A stretch of 64,000 nucleotides of DNA from Elusimicrobiaceae bacterium. GTDB taxonomy: Bacteria; Elusimicrobiota; Elusimicrobia; Elusimicrobiales; Elusimicrobiaceae. Below, in pieces: positions 1 through 7,552 of this stretch; within the stretch, counting starts at the first letter, position 1, and each line of letters begins with the position of its first letter. The position numbers and the translations under genes are program-made. Under the pieces are notes generated by a model, which was given only the letters and a program-made list of their open reading frames with translations, did not search any database and was not told the DNA's origin. The stretch is from the NCBI GenBank assembly GCA_017618215.1, contig JAFZUQ010000008.1, positions 1-64,000 on the forward strand. Reading direction: 5' to 3'.

Positions 1-115
1 GTCTTGCTTTTTCAACAGATTTCCTGTATTGAGGAAATGCGATACTTGCAAGTATACCGATAATCAAAACAACGACTAATAATTCAATTAAGGTAAAACC
101 CTTTTTATTTTTCAT
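1..115 (-). CDS. Type IV pilin-like protein, N-terminal fragment
   Basis: Only the first 38 codons lie in the window; the gene runs off the left edge. The translation begins [15 protein letters not shown], a class III prepilin signal: short basic leader, cleavage expected between Gly6 and Phe7, Glu at mature position 5, then a hydrophobic helix that anchors the subunit and packs in the filament core. The helix is followed by a short polar stretch ([11 protein letters not shown]). It is the first of four pilin-like genes in this window. No good Shine-Dalgarno is visible before the ATG. A clear promoter lies at 155-183 on the same strand. Whether it is a major pilin, minor pilin or pseudopilin cannot be told from the fragment. 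Confidence 0.9.
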   Translation of the reverse strand, partial: MKNKKGFTLIELLVVVLIIGILASIAFPQYRKSVEKAR

Positions 116-154
116 AATATTTTTATTGTTAAAGTTTTTTTTAAGTATGAATAT

Positions 155-183
155 ATACTATTAAAAAAACGAAATTATGTCAA
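155..183 (-). promoter_or_regulatory. Promoter of pilin fragment, TTGACA / TAGTAT
   Basis: Read on the minus strand, a perfect TTGACA (-35, 178-183) is followed by exactly 17 bp and TAGTAT (-10, 155-160). The spacer contains CG followed by seven T. The same arrangement of consensus -35, CG and T-tract precedes the pilin genes at 36545 and 62901. The expected transcript start is near 148, giving a leader of about 33 nt. Confidence 0.7.
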
Positions 184-230
184 GAAAATTTTAAAAAGTT
201 AAATCAAAAACATCACTTTATTTGAATAGA

Positions 231-409
231 GCGGCGGGGATTCCCTTACGGTAAATTTTCTGATGAAAATTTCCTACGGGCCTGGGTTCGCCGTGCTCGC
301 CTTTCGCGTTTGCCTAAAAGGCTCGCGCTCAAACTCGGATATGGCTGCGGCTTTCAAATCCCCCGCAATGCCAAGCAGCGAGGCGCTGTGCCCCCACAGT
401 TGGCATTGC
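231..409 (-). repeat. tRNA-linked repeat, copy A (next to tRNA-Pro CGG)
   Basis: This fills most of the 116-465 gap, downstream of tRNA-Pro(CGG) in its direction of transcription. It holds a near-copy of the tRNA's T-arm/acceptor DNA at 231-244 (compare 471-483), a core at about 295-361, and an inverted, slightly degenerate copy of the same T-arm at 353-366. A perfect 10-bp hairpin follows, GCAATGCCAA (365-374) with TTGGCATTGC (400-409). The core recurs at about 61414-61478 beside a different tRNA, and there the flanking T-arm copies match that other tRNA. The region is more GC-rich than its surroundings. No protein is convincing; an open frame across it (329-523, minus) is a by-product of the tRNA and repeat. 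Confidence 0.75.
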
Positions 410-424
410 TCCAGGCCTATTTTT

Positions 425-453
425 TAAAATAAAAAACCACCTTTCGGTGGTTT
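425..453 (-). terminator. Rho-independent terminator after the tRNA-Pro pair
   Basis: An 8-bp stem AAACCACC/GGTGGTTT (434-441 with 446-453) with a 4-nt loop is followed, on the minus strand, by a T-rich tail (T6, then ATTTTA). It lies 12 nt beyond the tRNA-Pro(CGG) 3' end and would end the tandem tRNA transcript. Confidence 0.85.
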
Positions 454-465
454 CTATTTTAAAAA

Positions 466-538
466 TCGGGGCGGCGGGATTCGAACCCACGACCTCACGG
501 TCCCGAACCGTGCGCGCTACCAACTGCGCTACGCCCCG
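466..538 (-). tRNA. tRNA-Pro (anticodon CGG)
   Basis: This is a 73-nt cloverleaf without encoded CCA. The acceptor stem CGGGGCG pairs with CGCCCCG. The anticodon stem CACGG/CCGTG holds loop TTCGGGA, giving anticodon CGG. The T-loop is GGTTCGAATCC. It lies 28 nt downstream of tRNA-Pro(GGG), is probably co-transcribed with it, and is followed by a terminator. Its T-arm sequence is copied in the neighbouring repeat at 231-366. Confidence 0.95.
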
Positions 539-566
539 TAAAACGATTTAGTATGGAAAGTAAAAA

Positions 567-638
567 TCGGGGAACCGAGAATCGAACTCGGGATCTCTCG
601 CACCCCAAGCGAGCGCTATACCACTAAGCCATTCCCCG
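567..638 (-). tRNA. tRNA-Pro (anticodon GGG)
   Basis: This is a 72-nt cloverleaf with acceptor CGGGGAA/TTCCCCG. The anticodon stem CTCGC/GCGAG has loop TTGGGGT, so the anticodon is GGG. With 466-538 (CGG) and 20175-20246 (TGG), all three usual proline isoacceptors occur in this window. No CCA is encoded. Confidence 0.95.
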
Positions 639-686
639 AAATAACTACCTAGATATTAAGTACCCAAAAGAGTACCTATATATATT

Positions 687-1040
687 TTAGCATTCTTTTA
701 AGATTTGTGAAAGGGTTTCCCTTATTTCTTTTAGAAATCTTAAATTTTTTGCGCTGTAAAAATTGCCATCTTCTTTAGCTCCACCGACGGAAAAAAAGCG
801 GTTTAGATGTTTTTTAGCACCGGCAACCGTCATTTTATGTTTATAGATAAGTTCTTTAATTTGCAATACAACTTCTACATCTGCTTTAGTATATCTGCGG
901 TGATGCGATGCCTTTTTTATTGGGCTGAGTGCGGTAAAATTCTTCTCCCAATACCTTATAGTATACTCCGGCACGCTGCAAATACGTGCTACTTCGCCGA
1001 TAGTAAAAAAATCTTTTTTAGTTAATTCTTCTAAAGTCAT
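687..1040 (-). CDS. MerR-family transcriptional regulator
   Basis: A 117-aa protein with an N-terminal winged helix-turn-helix of MerR type (about residues 11-80): FTIGEVARICSVPEYTIRYWE is followed by the HRRYTKADVEVVLQIKELI wing and helix region. A short C-terminal tail has no metal-binding cysteine cluster or obvious ligand domain, so it resembles the small HTH-only MerR proteins often found next to HU/IHF genes. Its ATG overlaps the stop of the HU gene by 4 nt (ATGA), indicating translational coupling. It is the last gene of the ridA-malQ-plsY-gpsA-HU operon. The target is unknown. Confidence 0.88.
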   Translation of the reverse strand: MTLEELTKKDFFTIGEVARICSVPEYTIRYWEKNFTALSPIKKASHHRRYTKADVEVVLQIKELIYKHKMTVAGAKKHLNRFFSVGGAKEDGNFYSAKNLRFLKEIRETLSQILKEC

Positions 1041-1294
1041 TTTAAAATATTTTCAGACGGTTTAAATCTAATTCTTCTTTTTGAAGGTACTTCAATGATT
1101 TGCCCTTTTGGGCTTTTAATTACAAGCGGCGCGCTTTGTTTCACTTTAAAACTGCCAAAATTTGATAGCACAACCTTTTCACCTTTTTGTAAATTTTCTT
1201 TAATTATTTCAAGTGTTCTGTCTACGGCAATTTTTGCTTGCTGTTTATCAAATAAATAATTGGAAAGCTCTTTAATTAACTCTTCTTTATTCAT
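1037..1294 (-). CDS. HU/IHF-family DNA-binding protein
   Basis: An 85-aa nucleoid protein. The N-terminal helices (MNKEELIKELSNYLFDKQQAK) and the strand VVLSNFGSFKVK are typical of HU/IHF. The DNA-binding arm region (APLVIKSPKGQIIEVPSKRRIRFKPS) lacks the usual RNP tip, so it is a divergent member. The start at 1294 was chosen because the HU fold begins there; the open frame upstream (to 1363) lies inside gpsA. It overlaps the gpsA end by 8 nt and the merR start by 4 nt. It probably bends and compacts DNA; no specific role can be read from the sequence. Confidence 0.9.
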   Translation of the reverse strand: MNKEELIKELSNYLFDKQQAKIAVDRTLEIIKENLQKGEKVVLSNFGSFKVKQSAPLVIKSPKGQIIEVPSKRRIRFKPSENILK

Positions 1295-2279
1295 CTTTAA
1301 AACCAAGTGCTTTAAGTAAAGTATTTGCTTTTTTGCCTTGCACAACAATTTCCCAAATGGCATTTATTACAGGGCAATTTAAATTATTTTTATTGATAAT
1401 ATCATGCACACTTTGTACAGAATTTAGACCTTCGGCAATAGTGCCGACTTGCTTTTTTGCTTCTTCCAAATCTAAACCTTGACCTAATTTCTCGCCAAGC
1501 CTGCGGTTTCTTGAAATTGCTGACATACCTGTCAAAATAGCATCACCCAGACCGCATAAACTATAAACCGCATATTGCGTGCAACCCTGGCTTAACATTA
1601 TTATGCTCATTTCCTGCATAGCTTCTGTTAAAAGTGCTGCTTTTGTGTTTGCGCCTTCGCCGATACCGTCTAAAATGCCGCAACCGATAGCCACAACATT
1701 TTTAATTGCACCGCCGTATTCCGCACCGCGTCTGTCTTTAGAAAGTTCAAAACAAAGCGGCTTTTTGGTAAGTTTATTTTGTAATTCTTTTAGTAAATCT
1801 TCGTCATAACCTGCTAAAGTAATTTTTGTCGGTATACCGCGGGCAACTTCCAAAGCAAAGCTCGGCCCACTAAAAGCTACCACTTTATTTTTAAAAGCAG
1901 GTAATTCTTCTTCAATAATTTCGCTCATTGTTTTAAATGTTTGGTCTTCAAGGCCTTTCGTGGCATTCAATACAGGCATAGCTTTGCCGTTTAAAATGGT
2001 TTTAAGTTGTTGGCAAACACTTCGTACTGCTTTTGAAGAAAACACAAAAACAAGCAGGTCTGCACCTTCTACAGCGGTTTTTAAATCATTGGTTAAAGTA
2101 TATGTCTCATCAAATTTGAAATTTGGAATATTTGGGTGTGTGCCGCCATTGGCTTTAATAGTATCAAGTAAGTCTTTAGAATATTCCCAAACGCTTACTT
2201 TCATGCCGAGGTTATGCATATGTCTTGCAATTACACTTCCCCAAACACCGGCACCCAAAACAGTAACTTTATTTAACAT
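1287..2279 (-). CDS. gpsA: NAD(P)-dependent glycerol-3-phosphate dehydrogenase
   Basis: About 330 aa. It reduces dihydroxyacetone phosphate to sn-glycerol-3-phosphate, the backbone for phospholipids. The N-terminal Rossmann motif is VTVLGAGVWGSVIA. Family blocks follow: NATKGLE, SGPSFA.EVARG, the catalytic-domain EYGGAIKNVVAIG.G and SRNRRLG. The ATG at 2279 puts GXGXXG at the usual distance; in-frame starts at 2294 and 2300 exist, and the first of these has GAGG directly before it. It overlaps the end of plsY by 11 nt, which fits: PlsY uses the GpsA product. Confidence 0.95.
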   Translation of the reverse strand: MLNKVTVLGAGVWGSVIARHMHNLGMKVSVWEYSKDLLDTIKANGGTHPNIPNFKFDETYTLTNDLKTAVEGADLLVFVFSSKAVRSVCQQLKTILNGKAMPVLNATKGLEDQTFKTMSEIIEEELPAFKNKVVAFSGPSFALEVARGIPTKITLAGYDEDLLKELQNKLTKKPLCFELSKDRRGAEYGGAIKNVVAIGCGILDGIGEGANTKAALLTEAMQEMSIIMLSQGCTQYAVYSLCGLGDAILTGMSAISRNRRLGEKLGQGLDLEEAKKQVGTIAEGLNSVQSVHDIINKNNLNCPVINAIWEIVVQGKKANTLLKALGFKDE

Positions 2280-2877
2280 TTTTCTTAGAGCCATCCTCAA
2301 AATTTAATTCTTTATGTTCAAGCATCCTTTTGATATTTGGGATGTGTTTATAAATAACTATTGCCGCAACGATAAAACAAAAGATTATATAAGGCAAGCT
2401 TGCACCTGTAAGCCAAGCGGCAATAGGTAAAACTATACAAGCCAAAATTGATCCCGGGGAAATGCGTCCGGTTCGCCATACAACAAATATAAAAGATAAA
2501 AAGGCAATAAGTGTTGGTATTGGGAGTAATGCCCCAAATACGCCGGCAGAAGTCGCAACGCCTTTGCCACCGCGGAATTTAAGAAACACAGTCCACATAT
2601 GAGCACAAATTGCAATAAAACCACAAGCTATAGGCAGCCATGAAATTTCCGGTGCAATAGTTTTTGCTAAAATAACCGCGACAGCACCTTTTAAAGCATC
2701 ACAGGTAAAAGTAGCCCAACCTGCCTTTTTGCCTACTATCCTATAGACATTTGCCGCACCTGGGTTACCGGATCCGTAATTTCTGATATCAAAGCCTTTA
2801 ATTTTCTTGGTAATCAAATATCCAGACGGTATTGCACCCAAAAAATAACTCAAGATAAACGCAATAGCTATTAACAT
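2269..2877 (-). CDS. plsY: Glycerol-3-phosphate acyltransferase PlsY
   Basis: A 202-aa inner-membrane protein that transfers an acyl group from acyl-phosphate to glycerol-3-phosphate, the first step of phospholipid synthesis. Family motifs are clear: SYFLGAIPSGYL near the start, GSGNPGAANVYR, and KFRGGKGVATSAG. There are several hydrophobic helices. A good AGGAG lies before the ATG. It is paired with gpsA, whose product is its substrate. The usual partner plsX is not in the window. Confidence 0.96.
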   Translation of the reverse strand: MLIAIAFILSYFLGAIPSGYLITKKIKGFDIRNYGSGNPGAANVYRIVGKKAGWATFTCDALKGAVAVILAKTIAPEISWLPIACGFIAICAHMWTVFLKFRGGKGVATSAGVFGALLPIPTLIAFLSFIFVVWRTGRISPGSILACIVLPIAAWLTGASLPYIIFCFIVAAIVIYKHIPNIKRMLEHKELNFEDGSKKNVK

Positions 2878-2888
2878 TTAGAGATCTC

Positions 2889-4463
2889 CTATGCTCTGTT
2901 CGTTTCTTTGATTAAAGCCTTAAATGTGGTCATAATACCATTATATTTTTCTTCAAATTCTTTAGTGGTATAAGGTAAGCGGTAAGTCCAATTATCCGGG
3001 CTTACTGTACCGGGCACATTGATTTGGTCGGTAGTTCCGATAATATCTTGCAAAGGAAATATTGCTAAATCTGAATTTGAACCCAAAACCCTTTTTATAA
3101 TTTCCACATTTATTTCTTGTGTATAAGGTATATTTCCGTCGGTTTTTTTGGTAGAAACCATTTCCCAGAAATTCGCCCTTTGCCAGGTAGGCATTTCTTC
3201 CCACCATTGTTTTAAAGTCGTTGTATCATGTGTGGAAGTCGTGGCAAGTGATGCACTTGGATATTTGCGCGGTTCGCGGAAAACTTCATTATCCTTTTCC
3301 CATCTTATAACCCTATAACCAGGCATATTTATTTCCTTCATATATTCACGCATATAATCAGGTATTACGCCTAAATCTTCACCGACAGGCAATTTGTCTT
3401 TAGCAGTTTCCGTAACTGCTTCAAGGAATTTTTCCCCACGTGATTTTTGTACTGCTTCGTCGGTAATATCATAAGCACCTATCTCATCACCTGGTTTAAA
3501 AATCCAAGTTCTAAAAAAACCAACCAAATGGTCTAAGCGGAAAATATCGTATATTTCGCAAGCACGATTTATTTTTGAGCGCCAAAAGTTAAAATCCTGT
3601 TCTTCAATTAATTTCCAATTATAAGCTGGAAGTCCCCATTTCTGCCCACCTTGTGCGAGGGCATCTTTTGGTGCACCGACTTCAGTATCAAGTAAAAATT
3701 TGGTCTGGTTTGCCCATACATCGGCACTATCAAAATTTACGCCAAACGGTATATCTCCAAAGAGGGATACATTTTTTTCTTTAGCGTAAGTAATGGCCTT
3801 TTCAAGTTGTTCTTGGGCAATCCATTGAATATAGCAAAAGAACATAATTTGTCTTTCATTTTTTACTATAAAATCTTTGATTGCTTGTATCTCTCTGTTC
3901 TTTAAATCATCTGACCAAAATTTCCATGAAGACCAATTATATAAATCTTTTGCCGTCCTAAAAATTGCATAAGACAAAAGCCAAGCGGCATTTTTCTTTT
4001 GAAATTGTAAAAAGCTTTTCCATCTTTCTGTATGGGATTTTTTTTCTTCATTTTCAAAGTACTCATAAGCTGCCCATAAGACACGATATTTAGCCGGTTT
4101 TATTGTATCGAATTGAACTGCGGAATTGGTATGCCAATTTGCAATATTTTCTTTTAAATCGTTCAAGATTTCTTGGGCTGCTTTGCAATTTTGTACTTCG
4201 GGAACATCCTTAATACTTATATATATAGGGTCAATAGCATAAGCACTTAAAGCGCTGTAAGGGCAATGTTCGCGAGGGGAAGTTTCCCACAGCGGAAGTA
4301 TTTGTAAAACCTTTATATTATATTTGGAAAAATATTCAATCCATTCTATTAAAGAGGACATGTCCCCACATCCCCAATCATCACTTCCTTTCATCGCGGA
4401 AAGTGGTAAAGATACCCCTGCGGAACGTTTTTGTAAGTACGGATTTTTGCTTAGATCAATCAT
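2889..4463 (-). CDS. malQ: 4-alpha-glucanotransferase (amylomaltase)
   Basis: A 524-aa GH77 enzyme that moves glucan segments between maltodextrins or glycogen. It opens with RSAGVSLPLSAMKG, followed by the catalytic blocks GDIPFGVNFDSADVW, IFRLDHLVGFFRTW (nucleophile Asp), PVGEDLGVIPDYM (acid/base Glu) and TSTHDTTTLKQWW. Length is normal for bacterial MalQ. AGGGG precedes the ATG by about 6 nt. It lies 20 nt after ridA and 11 nt before plsY, so probably in one operon. No glycogen genes are nearby. Confidence 0.95.
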   Translation of the reverse strand: MIDLSKNPYLQKRSAGVSLPLSAMKGSDDWGCGDMSSLIEWIEYFSKYNIKVLQILPLWETSPREHCPYSALSAYAIDPIYISIKDVPEVQNCKAAQEILNDLKENIANWHTNSAVQFDTIKPAKYRVLWAAYEYFENEEKKSHTERWKSFLQFQKKNAAWLLSYAIFRTAKDLYNWSSWKFWSDDLKNREIQAIKDFIVKNERQIMFFCYIQWIAQEQLEKAITYAKEKNVSLFGDIPFGVNFDSADVWANQTKFLLDTEVGAPKDALAQGGQKWGLPAYNWKLIEEQDFNFWRSKINRACEIYDIFRLDHLVGFFRTWIFKPGDEIGAYDITDEAVQKSRGEKFLEAVTETAKDKLPVGEDLGVIPDYMREYMKEINMPGYRVIRWEKDNEVFREPRKYPSASLATTSTHDTTTLKQWWEEMPTWQRANFWEMVSTKKTDGNIPYTQEINVEIIKRVLGSNSDLAIFPLQDIIGTTDQINVPGTVSPDNWTYRLPYTTKEFEEKYNGIMTTFKALIKETNRA

Positions 4464-4483
4464 AAATACCCCTATTATTAAAA

Positions 4484-4867
4484 TTAATTTTTACGGCACA
4501 CAGCTTCAATTTCAATCAAAGCCCCTTTCGGTAAAGCGGCCACTTGCACGCAACTTCTTGCAGGTGGGTTTTTGGCAAAGAATTGCCCATAAATTTCATT
4601 CATATCAGCAAAATCTGCTAAATTTGTAAGAAAAACTGTTGTCTTTAAAACATGGTCATATTCCATTTTACATGCTTTTAAAATTTGCCCCATATTTTCA
4701 AGAACTTTCCTTGTTTGCGTTTTAATATCACCGCCGACAAGTTCACCGGTAACGGCATCAGCAGGCAAGCAACCTGAGATAAAGGCCCAACTTCCGTTTC
4801 TTATTGCTTGTGAATAAGGCCCTATTGCTTTCGGTGCACTATCGCTTGAGATAATTCGTCTTGCCAT
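4484..4867 (-). CDS. ridA: RidA-family enamine/imine deaminase
   Basis: A 127-aa YjgF/YER057c/UK114 protein. RidA hydrolyses reactive 2-aminoacrylate-type intermediates released by PLP enzymes. Visible signatures are AIGPYSQAIRNG at the N-terminus, AFISGCLP, and the C-terminal ARSCVQVAALPKGALIEIEAVC, which carries the conserved Arg and Glu of the trimer's active cleft. A GGAG lies before the ATG. It is the first gene of the minus-strand operon. Confidence 0.94.
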   Translation of the reverse strand: MARRIISSDSAPKAIGPYSQAIRNGSWAFISGCLPADAVTGELVGGDIKTQTRKVLENMGQILKACKMEYDHVLKTTVFLTNLADFADMNEIYGQFFAKNPPARSCVQVAALPKGALIEIEAVCRKN

Positions 4868-4984
4868 AAAAGTCTCCTAACATATATATACATATATACT
4901 ACCATATTTAAAGCATTTGTGGATATTAAAATTTAAGATCATTATTTCTTTTGAGTAACAAAATCAACATATGGGAATTTTTTA

Positions 4985-5072
4985 TTATCAAAGTAATAAA
5001 ATTTTTGTATAATATATATAAAGTACTCGCAGTTTTGGGGGAAGGCAGCCTTGGTTGCGGGTACTTTTTTAT
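4985..5072 (+). promoter_or_regulatory. Promoter plus hairpin leader (attenuator-like) before POT transporter
   Basis: TTATCA (4985-4990), a 17-bp gap and TATAAT (5008-5013) form a good promoter. Transcription would start near 5020, right at an 11-bp stem: AAGTACTCGCA (5021-5031) with TGCGGGTACTT (5056-5066). Six T follow (5065-5070), the form of an intrinsic terminator. The loop can form a second small hairpin (AAGG-CAG-CCTT). A strong AGGAGG (5091-5096) and the transporter ATG follow. The choices are a short RNA of about 50 nt or a leader at which transcription is attenuated. It does not match a riboswitch or SRP RNA that I recognise. Confidence 0.55.
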
Positions 5073-5102
5073 TGAATATTTTTTATTTTTAGGAGGATAT
5101 TA

Positions 5103-6431
5103 ATGAACGATACAATGAAGCAAAAACACCCATCAGGGTTATATATGCTTTTTATGGTAGAAATGTGGGAGAGGTTTAACTATTATGGTATGCGCGCCTT
5201 GCTTTCCTTATTCATGATTAGTGCCGTAATTCAATATTCCAAGGCCACTTCCAGTAAAATTTACGGTATGTTTACCGCTTTAGTGTATCTTACACCGGTT
5301 TTCGGTGGGTATTTAGCGGATAGATTTATCGGCAAAAGGCATTCTATTACAATCGGTGCTATTTTGATGGCTTTAGGTCAATTCACCCTTGCTTCTTATG
5401 AACTTATTGACCCTAAACTCGCTTTATTTACCGGTCTTACTTTGATTATTTTAGGTAACGGTTTCTTTAAACCGAATATTTCAACAATTGTCGGTGAACT
5501 TTATCCACCCAAAGATCCGCGCCGTGATAGCGGTTTTACCATTTTCTATATGGGTATTAACGTTGGTGCTTTTATTGCCCCGTTTGTTTGCGGTTTCTTA
5601 GGGCAACCTGATAATATCGGCAGTATTGCTGAGGCATATAAATGGAAATATGGTTTTATGGCAGCAGGTACAGGTATGGTAATAGGTCTTATCTGGTATC
5701 TAGTTTCACAAAAGAAATATCTCGGCGAAATCGGTTTATATCCTGTTACCGATACAAAAGCAGTTGACCACGTTGACAATAAACCTTTAACCCCCGAAGA
5801 ATGGGATAAGATTAAGGCAATTTTCACTTTCGTGTTCTTTGCTGTTTTCTTCTTTGCTTTCTTTGAACAAGCAGGTACTTCCCTTAACTTCTTTGCCGAT
5901 GAAGCAACCCGTTTAACACTTGGACCTATCAAATTGAAAGCTTCATACTTCCAAGCTGTTAATCCGATTTGTGTTGTAATTTTTGCCCCGATTTTTGCAA
6001 AAATGTGGATTAAAATGGGTGATAAAAACCCGTCAATCCCAGTCAAATTCGGTTGGGGTTTATTCTTGCAAGGTATAGCATTTATGATTATTGCCATCGG
6101 TGCAAGCATTTATGCTTCACAAGGGCCTGTAAGTGCTTTATGGCTTGTGTTCTGTTACTTTTTCTGCACAATGGGTGAATTATGTTTATCACCTGTCGGG
6201 CTTTCAATGGTAACGAAACTTGCGCCTGCAAAATTTATGTCCTTATTTATGGGTGTATGGCTTGCGGCAAGTTTCGTAGGTAACTTACTTGCCGGCAAAC
6301 TTGCGAGTTACTATGATACTTGGAGTTTGACTACCTTGTTCTCTGTTCCTGCTGTTTGCTCTATTGCTTTTGGTGTTATTATGTGGATTATGGCAGGCAA
6401 AGTCCGCAAATGGATGCATGGTGTAAACTAA
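5103..6431 (+). CDS. POT-family proton-coupled di/tripeptide transporter
   Basis: A 442-aa inner-membrane protein of the PTR2/POT branch of the MFS, importing small peptides with protons. The N-terminal signature EMWERFNYYGMRALL (ExxERFxYYG) is diagnostic, and the second POT block, GNGFFKPNISTIVGELY, follows. About 12 hydrophobic helices can be traced. AGGAGG sits 6 nt before the ATG. It is a single gene between its hairpin leader and a strong terminator. It fits the peptide-consuming theme of the window (M42, PepT-like, OppA-like genes). Confidence 0.95.
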   Translation: MNDTMKQKHPSGLYMLFMVEMWERFNYYGMRALLSLFMISAVIQYSKATSSKIYGMFTALVYLTPVFGGYLADRFIGKRHSITIGAILMALGQFTLASYELIDPKLALFTGLTLIILGNGFFKPNISTIVGELYPPKDPRRDSGFTIFYMGINVGAFIAPFVCGFLGQPDNIGSIAEAYKWKYGFMAAGTGMVIGLIWYLVSQKKYLGEIGLYPVTDTKAVDHVDNKPLTPEEWDKIKAIFTFVFFAVFFFAFFEQAGTSLNFFADEATRLTLGPIKLKASYFQAVNPICVVIFAPIFAKMWIKMGDKNPSIPVKFGWGLFLQGIAFMIIAIGASIYASQGPVSALWLVFCYFFCTMGELCLSPVGLSMVTKLAPAKFMSLFMGVWLAASFVGNLLAGKLASYYDTWSLTTLFSVPAVCSIAFGVIMWIMAGKVRKWMHGVN

Positions 6432-6449
6432 GTTATAATTTAGTTTAAT

Positions 6450-6485
6450 AAAAACCCCCGAGTATAATACTCGGGGTTTTTGTTT
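6450..6485 (+). terminator. Rho-independent terminator after POT transporter
   Basis: A long near-perfect stem (CCCCGAGTA with TACTCGGGG, extended by flanking A4/T5) has a 3-nt loop and is followed by a T-run. The A-run on the other side would let it act in both directions. Confidence 0.9.
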
Positions 6486-6517
6486 GATTAGTACTAATAA
6501 TTTGTTATAATTATATC

Positions 6518-7492
6518 GTGGAAAAACAAAATATTTTTCAAGATAAAACAATTATTTTGGGCCTAACAGGAGCACTTACCTGTTTTAAAATTTGCCCCTT
6601 AATTTTACGTCTTAAAAAAGATGGTGTGCGTTTCCGTATTGTAGCGAGCGAAAATGCTTTAAATTTTATTACAAAAACTACTTTACAAACTTTAGCCAAA
6701 ACGGAAGTTCTAACAACTCAATTTAACCCTAAAAAATTTGATGAAAAACATAAAAGCTTAGCGGAGGAGGGGGATATCTTTTTGCTTTCACCCGCCACAG
6801 CACACACAATCAGCCAAGTGGCAAACGGTGTAGCAAATAATTTGCTTACTTCCGTTTTGTGCGCCTGGCAAAAGCCTTTAATAATTGCACCGGCTATGAA
6901 TCAAGGTATGTGGTTTAACCCGTCAACGCAGGCGAATATCTCCGCTCTTAAAAAGCGAGGTGCAATTGTTATAGATGCCCCAAAAGGTGCATTACCTGAT
7001 ATAGATTTAATTTATACGGAACTTGAAAAGGTCTTAAAATTTCAAGGTAAGTTAAAAGGTAAAAATATTTTAATCACAAGCGGTAATATTAAAGAACAAT
7101 GCGGTGAAATTTATTTAACCGCAGGTGAAAGTTCTGATTACGGTAAAACCATTGCTGATTTTGCATATATTTTTGGCGCAAAAGTTATTTTGATAAGTGA
7201 TAAATCATTTGACGCACCATACCAACAAATTTTAGTTAAGAACAGTAAGGATTTTGAAAAAGTTGTTTCGGAAAATTTAGGAAGTGCAAATATTTTCCTG
7301 CATACCGCAAAACTTTTACCCTATACCGTTAAAAGTGACAAAGATTTCGCTTTCACTTTGCAAAAAAGTGAAGATATTTTTAAAACCTTTTTACAAAACA
7401 AAAAGCCAAATCAAATCTTCAAATCTCTAAATGAAGAAGATTTCAAAGACAAAACCCCACAAGAACTTGCCACACAAATTTTCAATATTTAA
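6518..7492 (+). CDS. CoaBC-like flavoprotein (PPC decarboxylase domain, degenerate CoaB half)
   Basis: 324 aa, GTG start. The N-terminal half is a phosphopantothenoylcysteine decarboxylase flavoprotein: GLTGALTCFK at the start, a His in the DEKHKSLAEEGD block, SPATAHTISQVANGVANNLLT, and the PAMNQGMWFNP substrate-binding motif. The C-terminal half sits where CoaB should be, but the synthetase signature (DPVRxITNxSSGKMG type) is replaced by YLTAGESSDYGKTIA, so ligase activity is doubtful. Total length is shorter than the usual ~400 aa of CoaBC. TATAAT (6506-6511) ends 6 nt before the GTG and there is no Shine-Dalgarno, so the mRNA is probably leaderless. Confidence 0.8.
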   Translation: MEKQNIFQDKTIILGLTGALTCFKICPLILRLKKDGVRFRIVASENALNFITKTTLQTLAKTEVLTTQFNPKKFDEKHKSLAEEGDIFLLSPATAHTISQVANGVANNLLTSVLCAWQKPLIIAPAMNQGMWFNPSTQANISALKKRGAIVIDAPKGALPDIDLIYTELEKVLKFQGKLKGKNILITSGNIKEQCGEIYLTAGESSDYGKTIADFAYIFGAKVILISDKSFDAPYQQILVKNSKDFEKVVSENLGSANIFLHTAKLLPYTVKSDKDFAFTLQKSEDIFKTFLQNKKPNQIFKSLNEEDFKDKTPQELATQIFNI

Positions 7493-7552
7493 GTTTTTAA
7501 AAAGTGGTCGTTTTCATATAAAATGTGCTCTAAAAATGCTATCATTTAATAT

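Noticed and set aside
329-523. 64-codon open frame on the minus strand
   Set aside because: It reads through tRNA-Pro(CGG), its terminator and the repeat; the translation is the typical false protein produced by a tRNA T-arm.
5021-5072. Possible SRP RNA or known riboswitch
   Set aside because: The GGAAGGCAGCC stretch recalls the SRP tetraloop region, but the canonical GGAA loop with AGCAG/CAGG internal loop is absent and the RNA would be too short.
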